A stretch of 64,000 nucleotides of DNA from an uncultured bacterium (lineage in GTDB: Bacteria > Patescibacteriota > Gracilibacteria > Absconditabacterales > Absconditicoccaceae), in contig CAMJSB010000001.1 of NCBI GenBank assembly GCA_946408385.1, positions 100,347 to 164,346 of the forward strand, given 5' to 3'. The number at the start of each line of letters is the position of its first letter. Position 1 is the stretch's first letter. The notes beneath the pieces were generated by a model. That model searched no databases. It was not told the origin of the DNA and was given only the letters and a program-made list of their open reading frames with translations. A program made the translations under genes and the position numbers. Positions 38,987 through 51,495 of the stretch are shown here, one piece after another.

Positions 38987-40123
38987 TTACACTTCTTTGT
39001 AAAAATCTTTCATATTAATAGTTGTCTCAATAGGAACATTGAAACTATTTATAGAATCTTCTTTACTGGATGTCGGCAAATAAGCACCATTTACCAAAAG
39101 TATCTTCAAATATGGATTTATTTGACGAGACTGCTCTGCCCAATATAAATCAGGATCATTTAATGGTGAAATAGATATATTCCAAGTATTCACGCTTGTA
39201 CCTCAATATGTTAAATCAATCCAACAATCATTTTCATCTTTCGGTAAATGATAATCTGAATAGGCTCATGAAACCGACTTTCAGTTTCATATAAATCACA
39301 TCGAAGTATCACATGCCCATGTATCAATTTGTCCATCATAACTTCATTCTCTTATTACATCAAAATTATGCTCACGCCCAGCATCAAATCACCTCAATCT
39401 CAACATCTGAATTTTATATTGTACAGAACCGTTACTTTGATTTACTAGCTTCCTACGAAGAAATAAACGACTTTTTCAATCATGTGAAATCAAATATAAC
39501 TCTTGAATATTGTTAGGATCTACTATTGCAGTTATATCGCCTCCCACAGGCTTTCATAAATCCCTATTATCATTGACTATCCCATTTTCAGTTATCTCAA
39601 CAAACAAGTTTTTATATTGCCCGAATGATTGTTTAGTTCAAATTTTTCAACATCTACTTTTTTTCACAATAAGACGCCCAGATACATTATTTCTTTCTAA
39701 ATTTGAAGAACAATCATATATATCATGATACGCTCATGAAATTATTTGACCATAATAATTTATTTTTCTTTCAGTCGAATTCTGGTTTCCATAGGCTGTA
39801 AACTCCGTACAATATCCAGACAATCAAATATTCCACTTAAAATTACTTCATGTAAGCAATCCTCAACTATTTACGCATCATACCATTTGACGATTATAAT
39901 ACTCTTCATAATCTATCGTATAATCTTGCATTAAAATATTCAATTTTTCAAAAAATTCATATCACTGCTGAATAGCAGTTTGTCTAAGATTAAATTCTTT
40001 ATTTGATTTTATCATAAAACTATAAATCGAAATTATAGATGGTATAATTATTCAAAGAATTACCGTTACAGTCAATAATTCAATTATTGTAAAACCAAAA
40101 CATTTTCTTGATTTTTGTTTCAT
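38987..40123 (-). CDS. Type IV pilin-like (prepilin) protein
   Basis: MKQKSRKCFGFTIIELLTVTVILGIIIPSIISIYSFMIKSNKE; 379 codons with TGA=Gly. Confidence 0.8.
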
Positions 40124-40252
40124 ATGATAATTGGGAAATAAACCTAACACAAAATAAATAACGTTTTTATTTTAAGTTGCAAGAAAATTTATTGCATTCT
40201 GAAATATTAATCTTATATTCAGATTTAGTTTTTATTTATACATTTTCAAAAA

Positions 40253-40837
40253 ATGGCATTAATTCCAAGCGTTATCGAAAAATCAAAAAGCTGAGAAAGA
40301 GTTTATGATATTTATTCTAGATTATTGGAGGATAGAATTATCTTTATCGGAGAGCCTGTAACTGACCATTTGGTAAACTCAGTTATCGCTCAGATTTTAT
40401 TTTTGGAAAAGCAAAATCCTGACAAAGATATCACGATGTATATCAATACTCCAGGTGGAGAAGTTTACAGCGGACTCGCTCTATACGACACAATGCAATA
40501 CGTAAAATGCGATATTTCTACAGTTTGTGTATGACTTGCTGCTTCTATGGGTTCAATTCTTTTGGCTGGAGGAACTAAATGAAAAAGATTTTCACTACCA
40601 CATAGTAAAGTAATGATTCATCAGCCTTTGATTTCATGAGGTGGAATCAGTGGTCAGGCTACAGATATCAAAATTGAAGCAGAAGAAATGATGAAAGTAA
40701 AAGAAATTCTGACTGGAATTATGGCAGAAAGAACTGGTAAAAAATATGATGAATGTCTTGCAGATATGGAAAGAAATAACTGGATGACTGCTGAAGAAGC
40801 AAAAAGTTATGGAATAATTGATAAAATCATTAAGTAA
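40253..40837 (+). CDS. clpP: ATP-dependent Clp protease proteolytic subunit
   Basis: [96 protein letters not shown]. Confidence 0.97.
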
Positions 40838-40854
40838 GATTTTTCAAAGGGAGA

Positions 40855-40888
40855 AAAAACTCTGACATTTCGTCAGAGTTTTATAATA
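40855..40888 (+). terminator. Rho-independent terminator AACTCTGACatttcGTCAGAGTT
   Basis: Inverted repeat after clpP. Confidence 0.75.
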
Positions 40889-40898
40889 AAAACAAATA

Positions 40899-41975
40899 TT
40901 AATATATTATTATGTATCTTAACTGATCTGCAGATGTATATACACAAACTCAGTTTGAATTAGAACATGCACTTCATTCAGATACAGTATTACATAATTG
41001 TATATCTGCCAAATCTGTTTGCTTTTTTATATATCATTCCCCATTTTCACAGATTACCCAATTAGATCATCATGATACTTCAGTTTTAGCCATTAATATA
41101 AATCATGCATCATCTTTTCATTTATATTTCGATACCATATATAAGTATTCTCATTCTGTCATTGGATTTCAAAGTCAAAAAATTTTGCTTGGTAATGGAT
41201 CACTTGGCACACTTGTCATTCCTGCAGAAATAAGTTCTGATTGTATTTCAGATACTGGTATTCAATTTTTTGCCCTATCCATTCATGGCCATTTACCATA
41301 ATCTGATTGATAAGTTACTATAGCTGATTGGATTTGAGATAAAGCCGTCTCACGAGATACATCTCTTGCTCTACCTTGGGCTCATTGCATTCTCGGTCTT
41401 AGTAATTCTCGGAGTAAAAATATTATTAATAATCATATAAATATATCTATAAAAACAATTTCCCGTGTACTACTTTCACTAGGTTCACCATATTCATTAG
41501 AAAACTTATTTCATGGCACAAATCGCATACATATTGCAAATATAACATTAATAACTGGGATTAGTAACAACAATTGAGACCATCATGACCATCATATATC
41601 ATGTAATCTTTTATTGTTAAGACATATATTTCACCATATAGAAGAACAAAATATGAATAATATAGCTATAGCTCATATGATATTTTGTAGCAAATTTTCA
41701 CTTTCTGCTCAATTGAATTTATTAAAAATCAGTATTATAATAGCAGAACAAATAATTGTTATTAAACTACATATAATGCTTCTTGCAAAAAATTTTACCC
41801 TTCAAATCCTATTAAGACTTGTTCCTGTTATAAAATCTATCAATCAATATCTTTTTCTTTTTATTATTGTCATATTATCCTCATTCTCCAAGAATTCTCA
41901 ACAAAAACGACATTTTTTTGCTATTTTTCTAATTTCCTCCCCACAATATGGACAAATCTTATATCAGTCTGTCAT
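40899..41975 (-). CDS. Zinc ribbon + DUF805-like TM domain + pseudopilin-like C-terminal region
   Basis: MTDGYKICPYCGEEIRKIAKKCRFCGEFLE...NRIGRVKFFARSIICSLI...WWNICLNNKRLHDIGWSGWSQLLLLIPVINVI...RARDVSRETALSQIQSAIVTYQSDYGKWP. Confidence 0.75.
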
Positions 41976-41995
41976 TTTTAAAAGAAAAATAAATA

Positions 41996-42127
41996 AAAAG
42001 ACGGCTAACTCCGTTAGTCGCCAAACTATAAACGCTCTAGTTTCCAATAGATAGAAAAGAGGTCGGAATTAACCGTCTTAATCAACCTATTAGAAACATG
42101 TTCTAGGTCGTTTATAATTTGGCAATT
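41996..42127 (-). promoter_or_regulatory. Structured leader element, copy 3
   Basis: Minus-strand GCCAAATTATAAACG/CGTTTATAGTTTGGC, GTTTCTAATAG/CTATTGGAAAC, terminator GGCGACTAAC-gga-GTTAGCCGTC-T5; 21 nt upstream of the 41975 start. Confidence 0.8.
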
Positions 42128-42275
42128 TGAGAATAAATAAAATTTACATAATTTCAAATGATAATACTGAAAAATTTTTCTCTTTAAAAAATCTCTTGCA
42201 TTTATAAAATATTTGAATAAAAAAATAGCACCTAAATAAATTAAGTGATATTTTATTTTATTAAGATAAGCAAAA

Positions 42276-42575
42276 ATGAAATTACAACCTATCGAAGATC
42301 ATGTATTGATCAAACCCATAAATGAGGAAAACACAACTAAATCTGGAATCATTCTCCCAGACAGCAAAGAAAAACCTAGAAAATGAGAAGTAATTGCTGT
42401 TGGAGATGGAAGGATTTTAGATGATGGAAGCAGATCTGCTATGGATGTAAAAGAGTGAGACATCGTATATTTCACACAGTATGCTCCTGATGAAATCGAA
42501 TATGAAGAAAATGGAGAAAAAACTAAGTATTTGGTAATTAAGCAAAATTCTTTACTAGCTAAAGAAAGTAAATAA
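42276..42575 (+). CDS. groES: Co-chaperonin GroES
   Basis: [47 protein letters not shown]. Confidence 0.97.
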
Positions 42576-42608
42576 ATCAGATTTTTATTTCAGTAATTAG
42601 TAAAAAAG

Positions 42609-44258
42609 ATGAAAAAAGATATTCATTATGCAGATGATGCAAGAAAACAACTCTTAAAATGAGTGGAAACTGTCGCTAATGTAGTAAAAGTAACTATGTG
42701 ACCAAAAGGAAGAAATGTAGTTTTGGATAAAGGTTTCGGAGCTCCAACTGTAACAAACGATGGAGTAAGTGTAGCTAAAGAAATTGAATTAGAAGATAAG
42801 GTAGAAAATGTATGAGCAGAAATGGTAAAAGAGGCTGCTGAAAAGACAAATAAAGAAGCCTGAGATGGAACTACAAGTACAGTAGTTTTGGCTCATGCAA
42901 TTGCCAAAGAAGGTTTAAGATATATCGATTCATGAATCAATCCTTTCGCTCTTGGAAGATGACTTCATAAAGCTGTAGACAATCTAGTAGCTGATATTCA
43001 GGATACTGCACAGCAAATTGGAGACAGTAAAGAACAAATTAAGCAAGTTGCTACAATTTCAGCACAGGACGAAGAAGTTGGAGATTTGATAGCTGATGTA
43101 TTTGAAGAGATCGGTAAAGATGGAACTATTACAGTGGAAGAATGAAATACTCTTGGATTGAGCAAAGAAATCAAAACTGGAATGCAATTTGATCAAGGTT
43201 ATCTTTCTCCATATTTCGTTAGCGATAGCCAAAGAATGGAATGTGTAATCGATAAGCCATATGTATTGGTAACTGACAAAAAAATCTGATCAATGAAAGA
43301 GATTATTCAGCTCCTTGAATCTATGGCAGCCACTGGAAAGAAAGATATGCTTTTGATAGCTGAAGATGTAGAATGAGAAGCTCTTGCTTCACTTATCTTG
43401 AATAAGATTAGATGAATGCTTAATGTAGTAGCTGTAAAAGCTCCTGGATTTGGAGATAGAAAAAAGGAAATCTTGAAAGATATCGCAACTGTAACTTGAG
43501 CTACATTGATTACTGATCAATTAGGAATTAAGCTCGAAGATGCTACTATAGATATGCTTGGTAAAGCTGACAAAGTTATCGTAAATAAAGATGAAACAAT
43601 AATTGTAGATGGTAAATGAGATACTGATGAAATTAATGATAGAGCTAATCAAATTAGAGCTCAAATCTGAATCACGAAATCTGATTACGATAAAGAAAAA
43701 TTAGCTGAAAGATTAGCTAAATTGGTAGGATGAGTAGCTGTAATCAAAGTGGGAGCTGCTACTGAAATGGAAATGAAGAATAAGAAATTCAAAATCGAAG
43801 ATGCTTTGAATGCAACTAGAGCCGCTATCGAAGAAGGAATTGTAGCTGGAGGTGGAAGTGTTTTAGTTCAGCTTTCTAAAAAACTTTGAGAATTAAAATT
43901 GGAAGACCAGGAAGAGCAAGTAGCTGTAGAAATTATTCAACAAGCTATTCAATATCCATTAAAGCAGATTGCTGATAATGCTGGTTTCAAATGAGACTGG
44001 GTTGTAGAAAAAATCAAAGAATCAAAAGATATGGATTACGGATTCGATGCTAGAACTGGAGAATTCACAAACTTGAAAAAAGCTGGAATCATCGATCCTG
44101 CAAAAGTTATCAGAGTTTCACTTGAAAATGCTGTAAGTACTGCTGCTATGTTATTGACTACTGAAGCTGTAGTAGTAGATAAACCTGAAGATAAATGTAA
44201 CTGTAATCACGGATGAGATGCAGGTGCAGGAATGTGAGGATGAATGTGAATGTACTAA
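42609..44258 (+). CDS. groEL: Chaperonin GroEL
   Basis: [89 protein letters not shown]; Gly of TMGPKGRN encoded by TGA. Confidence 0.99.
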
Positions 44259-44317
44259 AAATATTATAAAGAAAAAACTGGCCACTATGGTCAGTTTTTT
44301 TATTTTATTTTTGTTTT

Positions 44318-45409
44318 TTACTGAATTTGATTTACCATATCCGCCATAGGAAGATAAATGGCTCAAAGTAATGTTCATATAATTCCAGCGATAAAACACA
44401 TAAGCAATGGTTCTAACGTAGCCATCAGTGTATCAATATTATTTTTTAATGAAGTTTCATAAAATGGGGAAATTCTACTCAACACCACAGGCAATGATCA
44501 TGTATTTTCTCATACATTAATAATCTGAATCAAAATTGGATCAAACAAATCAGTTCATTCCAATGAATCATAAATAGAAAATCAAGCATTAATTGAATTT
44601 CTAACTTCTATCATTTTTCTCTTATAATGAAAATTATCAAAAATTCATGCCAACAATTTGAACGACACTACTGGGCTAACTCACGCTTCATAAAATTGTG
44701 CTAATAACGATGTAAATCTACTCATATAGAACTGTTTCACAACATTCTTTACTACTGGCAACATTAACAACAATTTATCAACTCATATTTTAAATAACAA
44801 CCAATGATTATATGCAACATTATATGCCACAATTACGGTGATAATTCATGCTAATAGCTTAAATCGATTTGCCTGTAAATAATCAGATGCCGATAAGAAA
44901 AATTTAGTAATTCAGGGGAGATCCTCTGGATTTCAATACATACTCGTAATCGATGGGAATACTTTTATCAAAAGAATAGCTACTGCAACTACTGTCAATC
45001 CAATCATCATAGCTGGATATGTTGATGCTTTCTTTACTTTTGCATTAACTTCTTGTGATGATTCCAGATTATTCGCAATTTCTTCAAGAGTTTGAATCAT
45101 ATTTCATGTAATTTCAGTGGACCTAAGAAGTTCTATTTCATCTGAATTAAAGAAATACGATTGAGCCTCCATAGCTTCAGCAAGAGAAGATCATTCTGTT
45201 AGTTTTTCAATCATATCATCGATAATCACTAACATTCATTTGCTTTTTTCTCATTCACGAAGAGACTTTAACGAATCACGAACTCCTAACCCTGCTTTTT
45301 GAGATACTGCCAATAATCTAAAAAAATTAGCTTTTGAATCCAAATTTGGCTTATTAAATTCAATCATCATTCCATCAAATTTTTCTTGCAATTTGTGAAA
45401 GAATCCCAT
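44318..45409 (-). CDS. pilC: Type IV pilus / type II secretion inner-membrane protein PilC/GspF
   Basis: MGFFHKLQEKFDGMMIEFNKPNLDSKANFFRLLAVSQKAGLGVRDSLKSL...MSRFTSLLAQFYEAGVSPVVSFKLLAG; ENTGSLPVVL. Confidence 0.85.
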
Positions 45410-45431
45410 CAGCTAAACATAACAAATAAAA

Positions 45432-46769
45432 CTAAATATCCTGGAGTTTTACAAATCTGTACACTTCATGGAGATCAAACGCTCCTTTCATCGCTTTAAA
45501 TATTCCATCTCTTTCCAAATCAATCATTCATTTACTCAAAGCAAATTTTCCAACTTCAAATGCTGATTTTCCATCAATAAGTAATCCTTTAATATCATCT
45601 GTATAATCCATCATTTCATAAATTCAAAGTCTTCATTTATATCCACTTCACTTACATACAGGACAAATATCTCAAGTTTTTGGATCTTTTCATGTTCACT
45701 CCATTACATATCATTTTACAAAGAAATCATTCCATTCTTCCTGAGAAATATTACGTAATTGAAGTTCTTTCTTTAATTCATCTTTATCAAATGTACGGAA
45801 AGAATTTTTTGCATTTCTAAATTTTACTTCATCCTCTGGTCTGATTTTTACTTTTTGACCACAGTTTGTACAAACTTTCCTTCAAAGTCTCTGTGCAATT
45901 ACCAAATTGAAAGTACCAGCAATCATATAAGGTTCTGCACCCATTTTTGCCACCCTGGTAATAGTTTCCACGGCTGAATTGGTATGCACAGTAGAGAATA
46001 CAAGATGTCAGGTCATGGAAGATTCCATCGCCATTTCCAAAGTTTCTCTATCACGAATCTCTCACACCATGATAATATCAGGGTCTTGTCTCAATGCAGA
46101 TCTAAGTCATGAAAGGAAAGTAAATCAGATATCAGATCTAACCTGAGCCTGATTTAATCATAGCATTTTGTTTTCGACTGGGTCCTCGAATGTAGTAATA
46201 TTTACTTCTACTTTATTAATATCTGAAAGAGCTGAATATAGTGTTGTAGTTTTTCATGATCCAGTAGGTCATGTATTCAAAATAATTCAGTTTGGATACG
46301 CTAAGTTTTTTTGCATAATACGTCAATTTGATCCCTCCAATCAAAGTGAAGAAAGAGGAGGAATTTCTTTTGATTTATCCACAATACGCATTACCAACTT
46401 TTCTCACCAAACAGTAGGCAAAGTATTGGCACGCAGATCGATTTCCTTATTTGTTTGTGTAACAGCAGAGACTCTGGCATCTTGAGGCAACCTTTTTTCA
46501 TCTGGTCTCATCTGTCCAGACTCAATTTTAAATTTTGAAATAATGGAATCGTGAAAAGATTTTGGGTATTGCACCAATTCTTCCAAAACTCAGTCAATTC
46601 TGATTCTGATTCTACAATAATTTTCAAAAGGTTCGATATGAATATCTGATGCACCTTCTTCTACTCAAATAGTCAAAAGATAATCAAAAATCTTCACAAT
46701 ATCAGATTGAAGAATTGCTTTATTGAGTAAATCTCTATAATTAACTGTTTCTACGCTATTTTCTGGCAT
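45432..46769 (-). CDS. pilB: Type IV pilus assembly ATPase PilB/GspE
   Basis: [28 protein letters not shown]...GPTGSGKTTTLYSAL...[51 protein letters not shown]...CPVC zinc site. Confidence 0.95.
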
Positions 46770-46924
46770 TTATTAATCTAGGTATATAATACAAAGACAA
46801 TATTATTATACTCCAAAAATTTTTAAAAGCAAAAAATCAGGGACTTTTTTTTGATAAAAAAATTATTGCTTTTATATCCATATTTTTTATCTTTTATTTT
46901 GCTTTGTTTTAACAAATTAAAAAG

Positions 46925-47272
46925 ATGGAAAATAAAAAACAAATCTGATATAAAAATGAAGAACTCGTAAAACAACATTATCTTAATCATTGATATGAAC
47001 TCATAAAATGAAATTACACTATCCATTGATGAGAAATCGATCTTTTAATGAAAAAATGATGAGAATTGGCAGTAATTGAAGTAAAAACCGTGAATCATAT
47101 AGATGAACTAGATAATTATATCACTCCCAAAAAAATCTGATTTTTACAAAGAACTTTGGAAAACTATCTTCAAAGCATAGATGAAAGCTGGATTGAATAT
47201 ATCAGAATGGATGTAGTTTTTGTGAAAAACAATCAAATTTTGGAAATTTATGAAGATGTCACGAATAGATAA
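46925..47272 (+). CDS. YraN-like (UPF0102) endonuclease-fold protein
   Basis: GYKNEELVKQHYLNHGYELIKGNYTIHGGEIDLLMKKGGELAVIEVKT. Confidence 0.85.
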
Positions 47273-47344
47273 TTTTTTGAAATTGTATTTTGATGGTGGA
47301 ATATTATAATTAATTATTATGTTTTATTTTTGACATGAAAATCT

Positions 47345-48580
47345 ATGAATAATAAAAACTCACATAAAATATACATTTTAGATGCAATACTTTTCATATT
47401 TTTCTGAATGATAATCTGATGAGGTTTGATGATATGGAAACAGAATGCCGTTTTGAGTACTTTACTAGAGAAACATGAATCAAAATATACAAAATTCTGA
47501 GCAATTGATGAAATCCTGGAAAACGAATATTATGATGAAGATGTACTAAGTGGTTCAAAAGCTGATATGGTGGAATGAGCTTTAGTTTGATATGTAGGAG
47601 CCATTGACGACCCACATACAGTTTATTTAAGAGAAGAAGACAATACTGAACTCATGAATGAGCTCCAGGATGATGCAGGATTTGCTGGTATTTGAGCAGT
47701 AATTGAGAAGCAAGAAAATTACGTAGTAATTTCTGAAGTTTTGAAAAAATCTCCTGCTGCTAGAGCATGACTTTTACCTTTGGATAGAATTTATATGGTG
47801 GAAGATCAGACTTTAGAAGATTTAACTGCTCAGGAGGTAGTACAATTAATCAGGTGAGAAAAATGAACCGAAGTAAATCTTTTCATAGAAAGAGAATGAA
47901 AAAAATGAGAAGAAAATAAAAGATTTTTGGTAACAATCGTGAGAGAGGATGTTAGCATTCCATCTGTTACTTCTGAAGTAATTGAAAAAAATGGTAAAAA
48001 TCTGCTTTATATAGAAGTTTCTATCATTTCTAATAAAACTACTGCCCTACTTTTGGAAGAAGTTAGAGAGGCTTTAGAATCTTCTGGAAAAATCGATGGA
48101 ATCATTCTGGATTTGAGATGAAACAGTTGAGGATACCTAGAAGAAGCTGTAAAACTGCTCGGGCATTTCTTTCCAAGAGACACTCTACTCGTAAAAAGTA
48201 AATATAAAGCATACGAAGATATCGATCATGTTTCAAAGTGAAGATGAGAACTTTGAAATTATCCAATCGTAATTCTCGTAGATCAGCTCACTGCGAGTGC
48301 TGGAGAAATTATCGCTCTAAAATTTCAAGAAGAATGAAAAACTATAATCTGAATGCAGACTTTCGGAAAATGAAGCATTCAGGCTGTAGAAGATTTCAAG
48401 GATGGTTCAAGTTTGAAATATACCGTTTGAAAATGGTACTCTCCAAATGATGTGAATATTGATAAAGAATGAATTACTCCTGATATTGAAGTGGAGCGAG
48501 ATTATGAAAAATATAAAGAAGACTGAACTGATAATCAGCTTGAAGCTGCAAAGGAGGAATTATTGAAATTAATTGAGTAA
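47345..48580 (+). CDS. S41-family C-terminal processing peptidase
   Basis: GAIDDPHTVYL...GIGAVIEKQENYVVISEVLKKSPAARAGLLPLDRI...GIILDLRGNSGGYLEEAVKLL...ILVDQLTASAGEIIALKFQEEGKTIIWMQTFGKGSIQ. Confidence 0.93.
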
Positions 48581-48587
48581 AGAAAAA

Positions 48588-48765
48588 TTGTTCCCCTTTA
48601 ATTAAAGGGGATACGGCGAAGCTGAGAGGATTTTGTACATCACGTTTAAAAAATCTTCCACCACAAGAGGTCTTCACTTCGCTAATCGGGGCAAGCCTCC
48701 TTTCAAAAAGGAGGACAAATTCTTGCTTCTTTCTCCCTCCATCAAGGGAGACTGAAAGGTTGTTT
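48588..48765. repeat. Intergenic palindromic repeat related to the TCCTTTNNAAAGGA...GAGGATT family
   Basis: CCCCTTTAATTAAAGGGG, CCTCCTTTCAAAAAGGAGG and CTCCATCAAGGGAG palindromes. Confidence 0.55.
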
Positions 48766-48779
48766 GAATGAGATAATGT

Positions 48780-49385
48780 TTATTTCTTTTGAAACTTAGA
48801 CTTTATTTTATTCCATATCCATAACTCATATTTTCAATTATCTATATAATAAACTGCTCATCTAAATATATCTGTTAAAATTATATAAGTAACCAAAACT
48901 AAAATACTGTAAGACAAAAATTTAAATATATGTTTCCAACTAATTTGGTACCATTTTTTATAAAATCAATTCCACCTAGAAAAATCTGAAATATCTGACA
49001 TAATATATGATCTATCATATAAATAATCATTAATTTCTTCATTTTCGTCCATATTGGGGTATGTTTTTTCTATAATATCGATGTAATTTGTTTCTTCGTA
49101 TCAATAATATCGCTTTAATAATCATGCTAACTCAACTGCTTTTAGACAAGCCTCTTTCTCATAATAATCTTTTCATTCACACTTGGAACTATCTAATTTT
49201 TCAATTTCATAATCGTAATGTGTTCGGACAAACCAATCTGAATTATATAACCAATATATTAAGGCTACAACACTCGGTATACTAATAAAGAACCATAGCA
49301 CTACCACCAATCTCCAAATTTTGGATTTTATGCAAGGGTTTTCTTTCATTTGAATAATAGTAAATTTATTAAATTTATCGATCAT
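48780..49385 (-). CDS. Hypothetical two-TM membrane protein
   Basis: MIDKFNKFTIIQMKENPCIKSKIWRLVVVLWFFISIPSVVALIYWLYNSDG... TGA=Gly. Confidence 0.6.
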
Positions 49386-49418
49386 TTCTATTATTCAAAA
49401 ATCAAAAGTAAAGTCAAA

Positions 49419-50660
49419 CTATAAAATTTTCATTTCTTGCAACAACTTTTCATACTCTTCATAATCGTCTGGATATTGCTTTTTGAGAAACTTTTTGAGC
49501 AATTCTAACCAATTTCAAAAACTTAACTGCCCTGCTAAATCAGGTTTTTCTAATTGTTCCAATAATTTTTCTGTAGATTTCGTATCTTTTTTGAGCTGAA
49601 CATTCTGGAGAGATTGCTGAAGTTTTGGATCCACAAACTCATCCATATTATCATATTGAAGCTTTTCCACAGTCAACGAAAGTGAAACATTTTTCATATC
49701 TAAACTATCATTATAATTTGCTTCCACCGTAAACGAAGCATCCTTGAAATTGTCCGAATTTTGCAAAGATTTCCAGTGCGAGATAATATCATTTTCTGAA
49801 ATCGCTTGAAAAGACTGAGTAAATAAATCAGCATTTCCAGTTTTTCTCTCCATCGTGAAATAATAATTTATCCCCGTTTCGTGAGCCGTAAATTTACCAT
49901 CATTCCAAGTCCAAAAATATTTAATCTGATCGATTTCAAGTGGAGAAGTAGCTCGCAGACTTCATATGCAAAGGTAATTTTTGTATGCAAAAGCCTGATG
50001 TAAATGTCATGAAATAATTTGTAAATTCGCTTGGTCTAGCCAATGCTGAGACAATGCTCTATCTCTAAAACTAAATTTCGCCTTTTGTCATGGAAACGAT
50101 ACTCATTCCACATAATAGTGGTGAATCAAAGTCAAATCTGAATATTTTTTGGTGAATCGCTCAACGACCAAGTTTAGCTGAGTTGAAAAAGTCAGATTTT
50201 TATTTTTACTTTTCATTTCTTCGGCATATTTTTCGTCTTTTAGGTCATCTATTCATGGAAAATCTTTTTCATCAATCTCAAGCATCGCAGGCAAGAAGCA
50301 GATATTTTTTCATTCAATTTCTTTCACGAATGGCTTAGTTATGAAGCAGATTTCATTGTCTTTATCTCATATTCTAGAAAGAATTTCAAAAGCTTTTCTT
50401 CATTCTTCAAAAACGAATGTATTTCATAGTCGGTCATGATTTCATGCCAAAATGTAGAGATTTTTTCACTGAGTGTATAGTTCGAGAAATAAATCGTAAA
50501 GCTCGAGAAGAGCATTTCTATCATAACTGAAATGATATACAAAATCTCCCAGAAAAATCAGATTTTTTTCTTCGTTATGCTCCTGAATAAAGGTTTTAAG
50601 TGAATTCAAGAGTTTATCTTTTATTCTTGAAGTTAAATGTATATCTCAGATAAGTAGCAT
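49419..50660 (-). CDS. Metallophosphoesterase
   Basis: MLLIGDIHLTSRIKDKLL...NLIFLGDFVYHF...LAGNHDRLGN...LIHHYYV...IISGHLHQAF. Confidence 0.85.
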
Positions 50661-50678
50661 GAATTGAAATTTTAGGGA

Positions 50679-51281
50679 TTAAATTTTGATTACATAAGTT
50701 TCTTTACTCTCTCTCCTACAGCTTTCAGGCTTAAAAACTTTTATACTTTTTCATCCATATTTCTTTTTGAGATTCGCAACATATTCATCAAATCCAGGTC
50801 CCATAAATATTTTCGTACAAAATTTTCCATCAGGTTTGAGATATTTATCATAAACTCGTAAAGTCTGTTCTAGAAGCCCAATTGACCTAATTGCATCAGT
50901 TTCCTTATCCCCTATTGTGTTTGGTGCCATATCTGATTGGATGAAGTCAACTTGTTCAATTCCATTTTCAGCAAAAATTGCATTCACTTTATCCTGCTGT
51001 GTAATATCCTGAACATAAGTATGCATTCATGGTAGTTGAATTTCCACTTTTTTCAAATCAAAACCAAGAACCTGATAATCTTTCACATGCATTTTCTGGA
51101 GTAGAGAAATCGTGTATTGCATTCGACTTCCCGGTGCACAACCGATATCCACTACTGTTTTAGTATTTTTATCAATTAAATGAAATTTATTCTGAATCTC
51201 TTCCAGTTTGAAGGCACTTCTAGCTTTGTATCACTCTTTCTTAGCTTTCTTGAAATAGAAATCGTATGGATTGTATGTCAT
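50679..51281 (-). CDS. rlmE: 23S rRNA 2'-O-ribose methyltransferase (RrmJ/FtsJ-like)
   Basis: YFKKAKKEGYKARSAFKLEEIQNKFHLIDKNTKTVVDIGCAPGSRMQYTISLL...DFIQSDMAPNTIGDKETDAIRSIGLLEQTLRVYDKYLKPDGKFCTKIF. Confidence 0.85.
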
Positions 51282-51308
51282 GGATAGATTTAAAAATATT
51301 TGTAAATC

Positions 51309-51399
51309 GTCATCCTGAACGAATGCCTGCCCAGCTAGGCTAGGTAAAAAGGATCTTGTGTGTAACACCTAAGATTCTTCGGCTACACCTCAGAATGAC
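51309..51399. repeat. GTCATYCTGA repeat, intergenic copy
   Basis: gtcatcctgaacgaatg...aagattcttcggctacacctcagaatgac. Confidence 0.75.
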
Positions 51400-51449
51400 A
51401 TTATGTTTATATTATAAATAAAAAATATATCCTTTACAAGAAGAAATTA

Positions 51450-51486
51450 AAAAAAGGACATGAAGATAAACTCCCATGTCCTAATT
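51450..51486 (-). terminator. Rho-independent terminator of tldD-like gene
   Basis: Minus strand AGGACATGggagtttatctTCATGTCCTTTTTTT. Confidence 0.75.
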
Positions 51487-51495
51487 TTGATAAGA

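Noticed and set aside
41996-42127. Integron attC site
   Set aside because: GCCAAAC/ATTTGGC does not fit the RYYYAAC/GTTRRRY core, there is no integrase or cassette array, and each copy ends in a U-tract terminator just before a start codon.
41996-42127. T-box riboswitch
   Set aside because: No UGGNACC antiterminator bulge, and downstream genes are not amino-acid or tRNA-synthetase related.
42609-44258. Apparent multiple pseudogenes/frameshifts (fragmented groEL, gyrA, ligA and others in the ORF track)
   Set aside because: Every interruption checked is an in-frame TGA at a Gly position; reading TGA as Gly restores full-length proteins.
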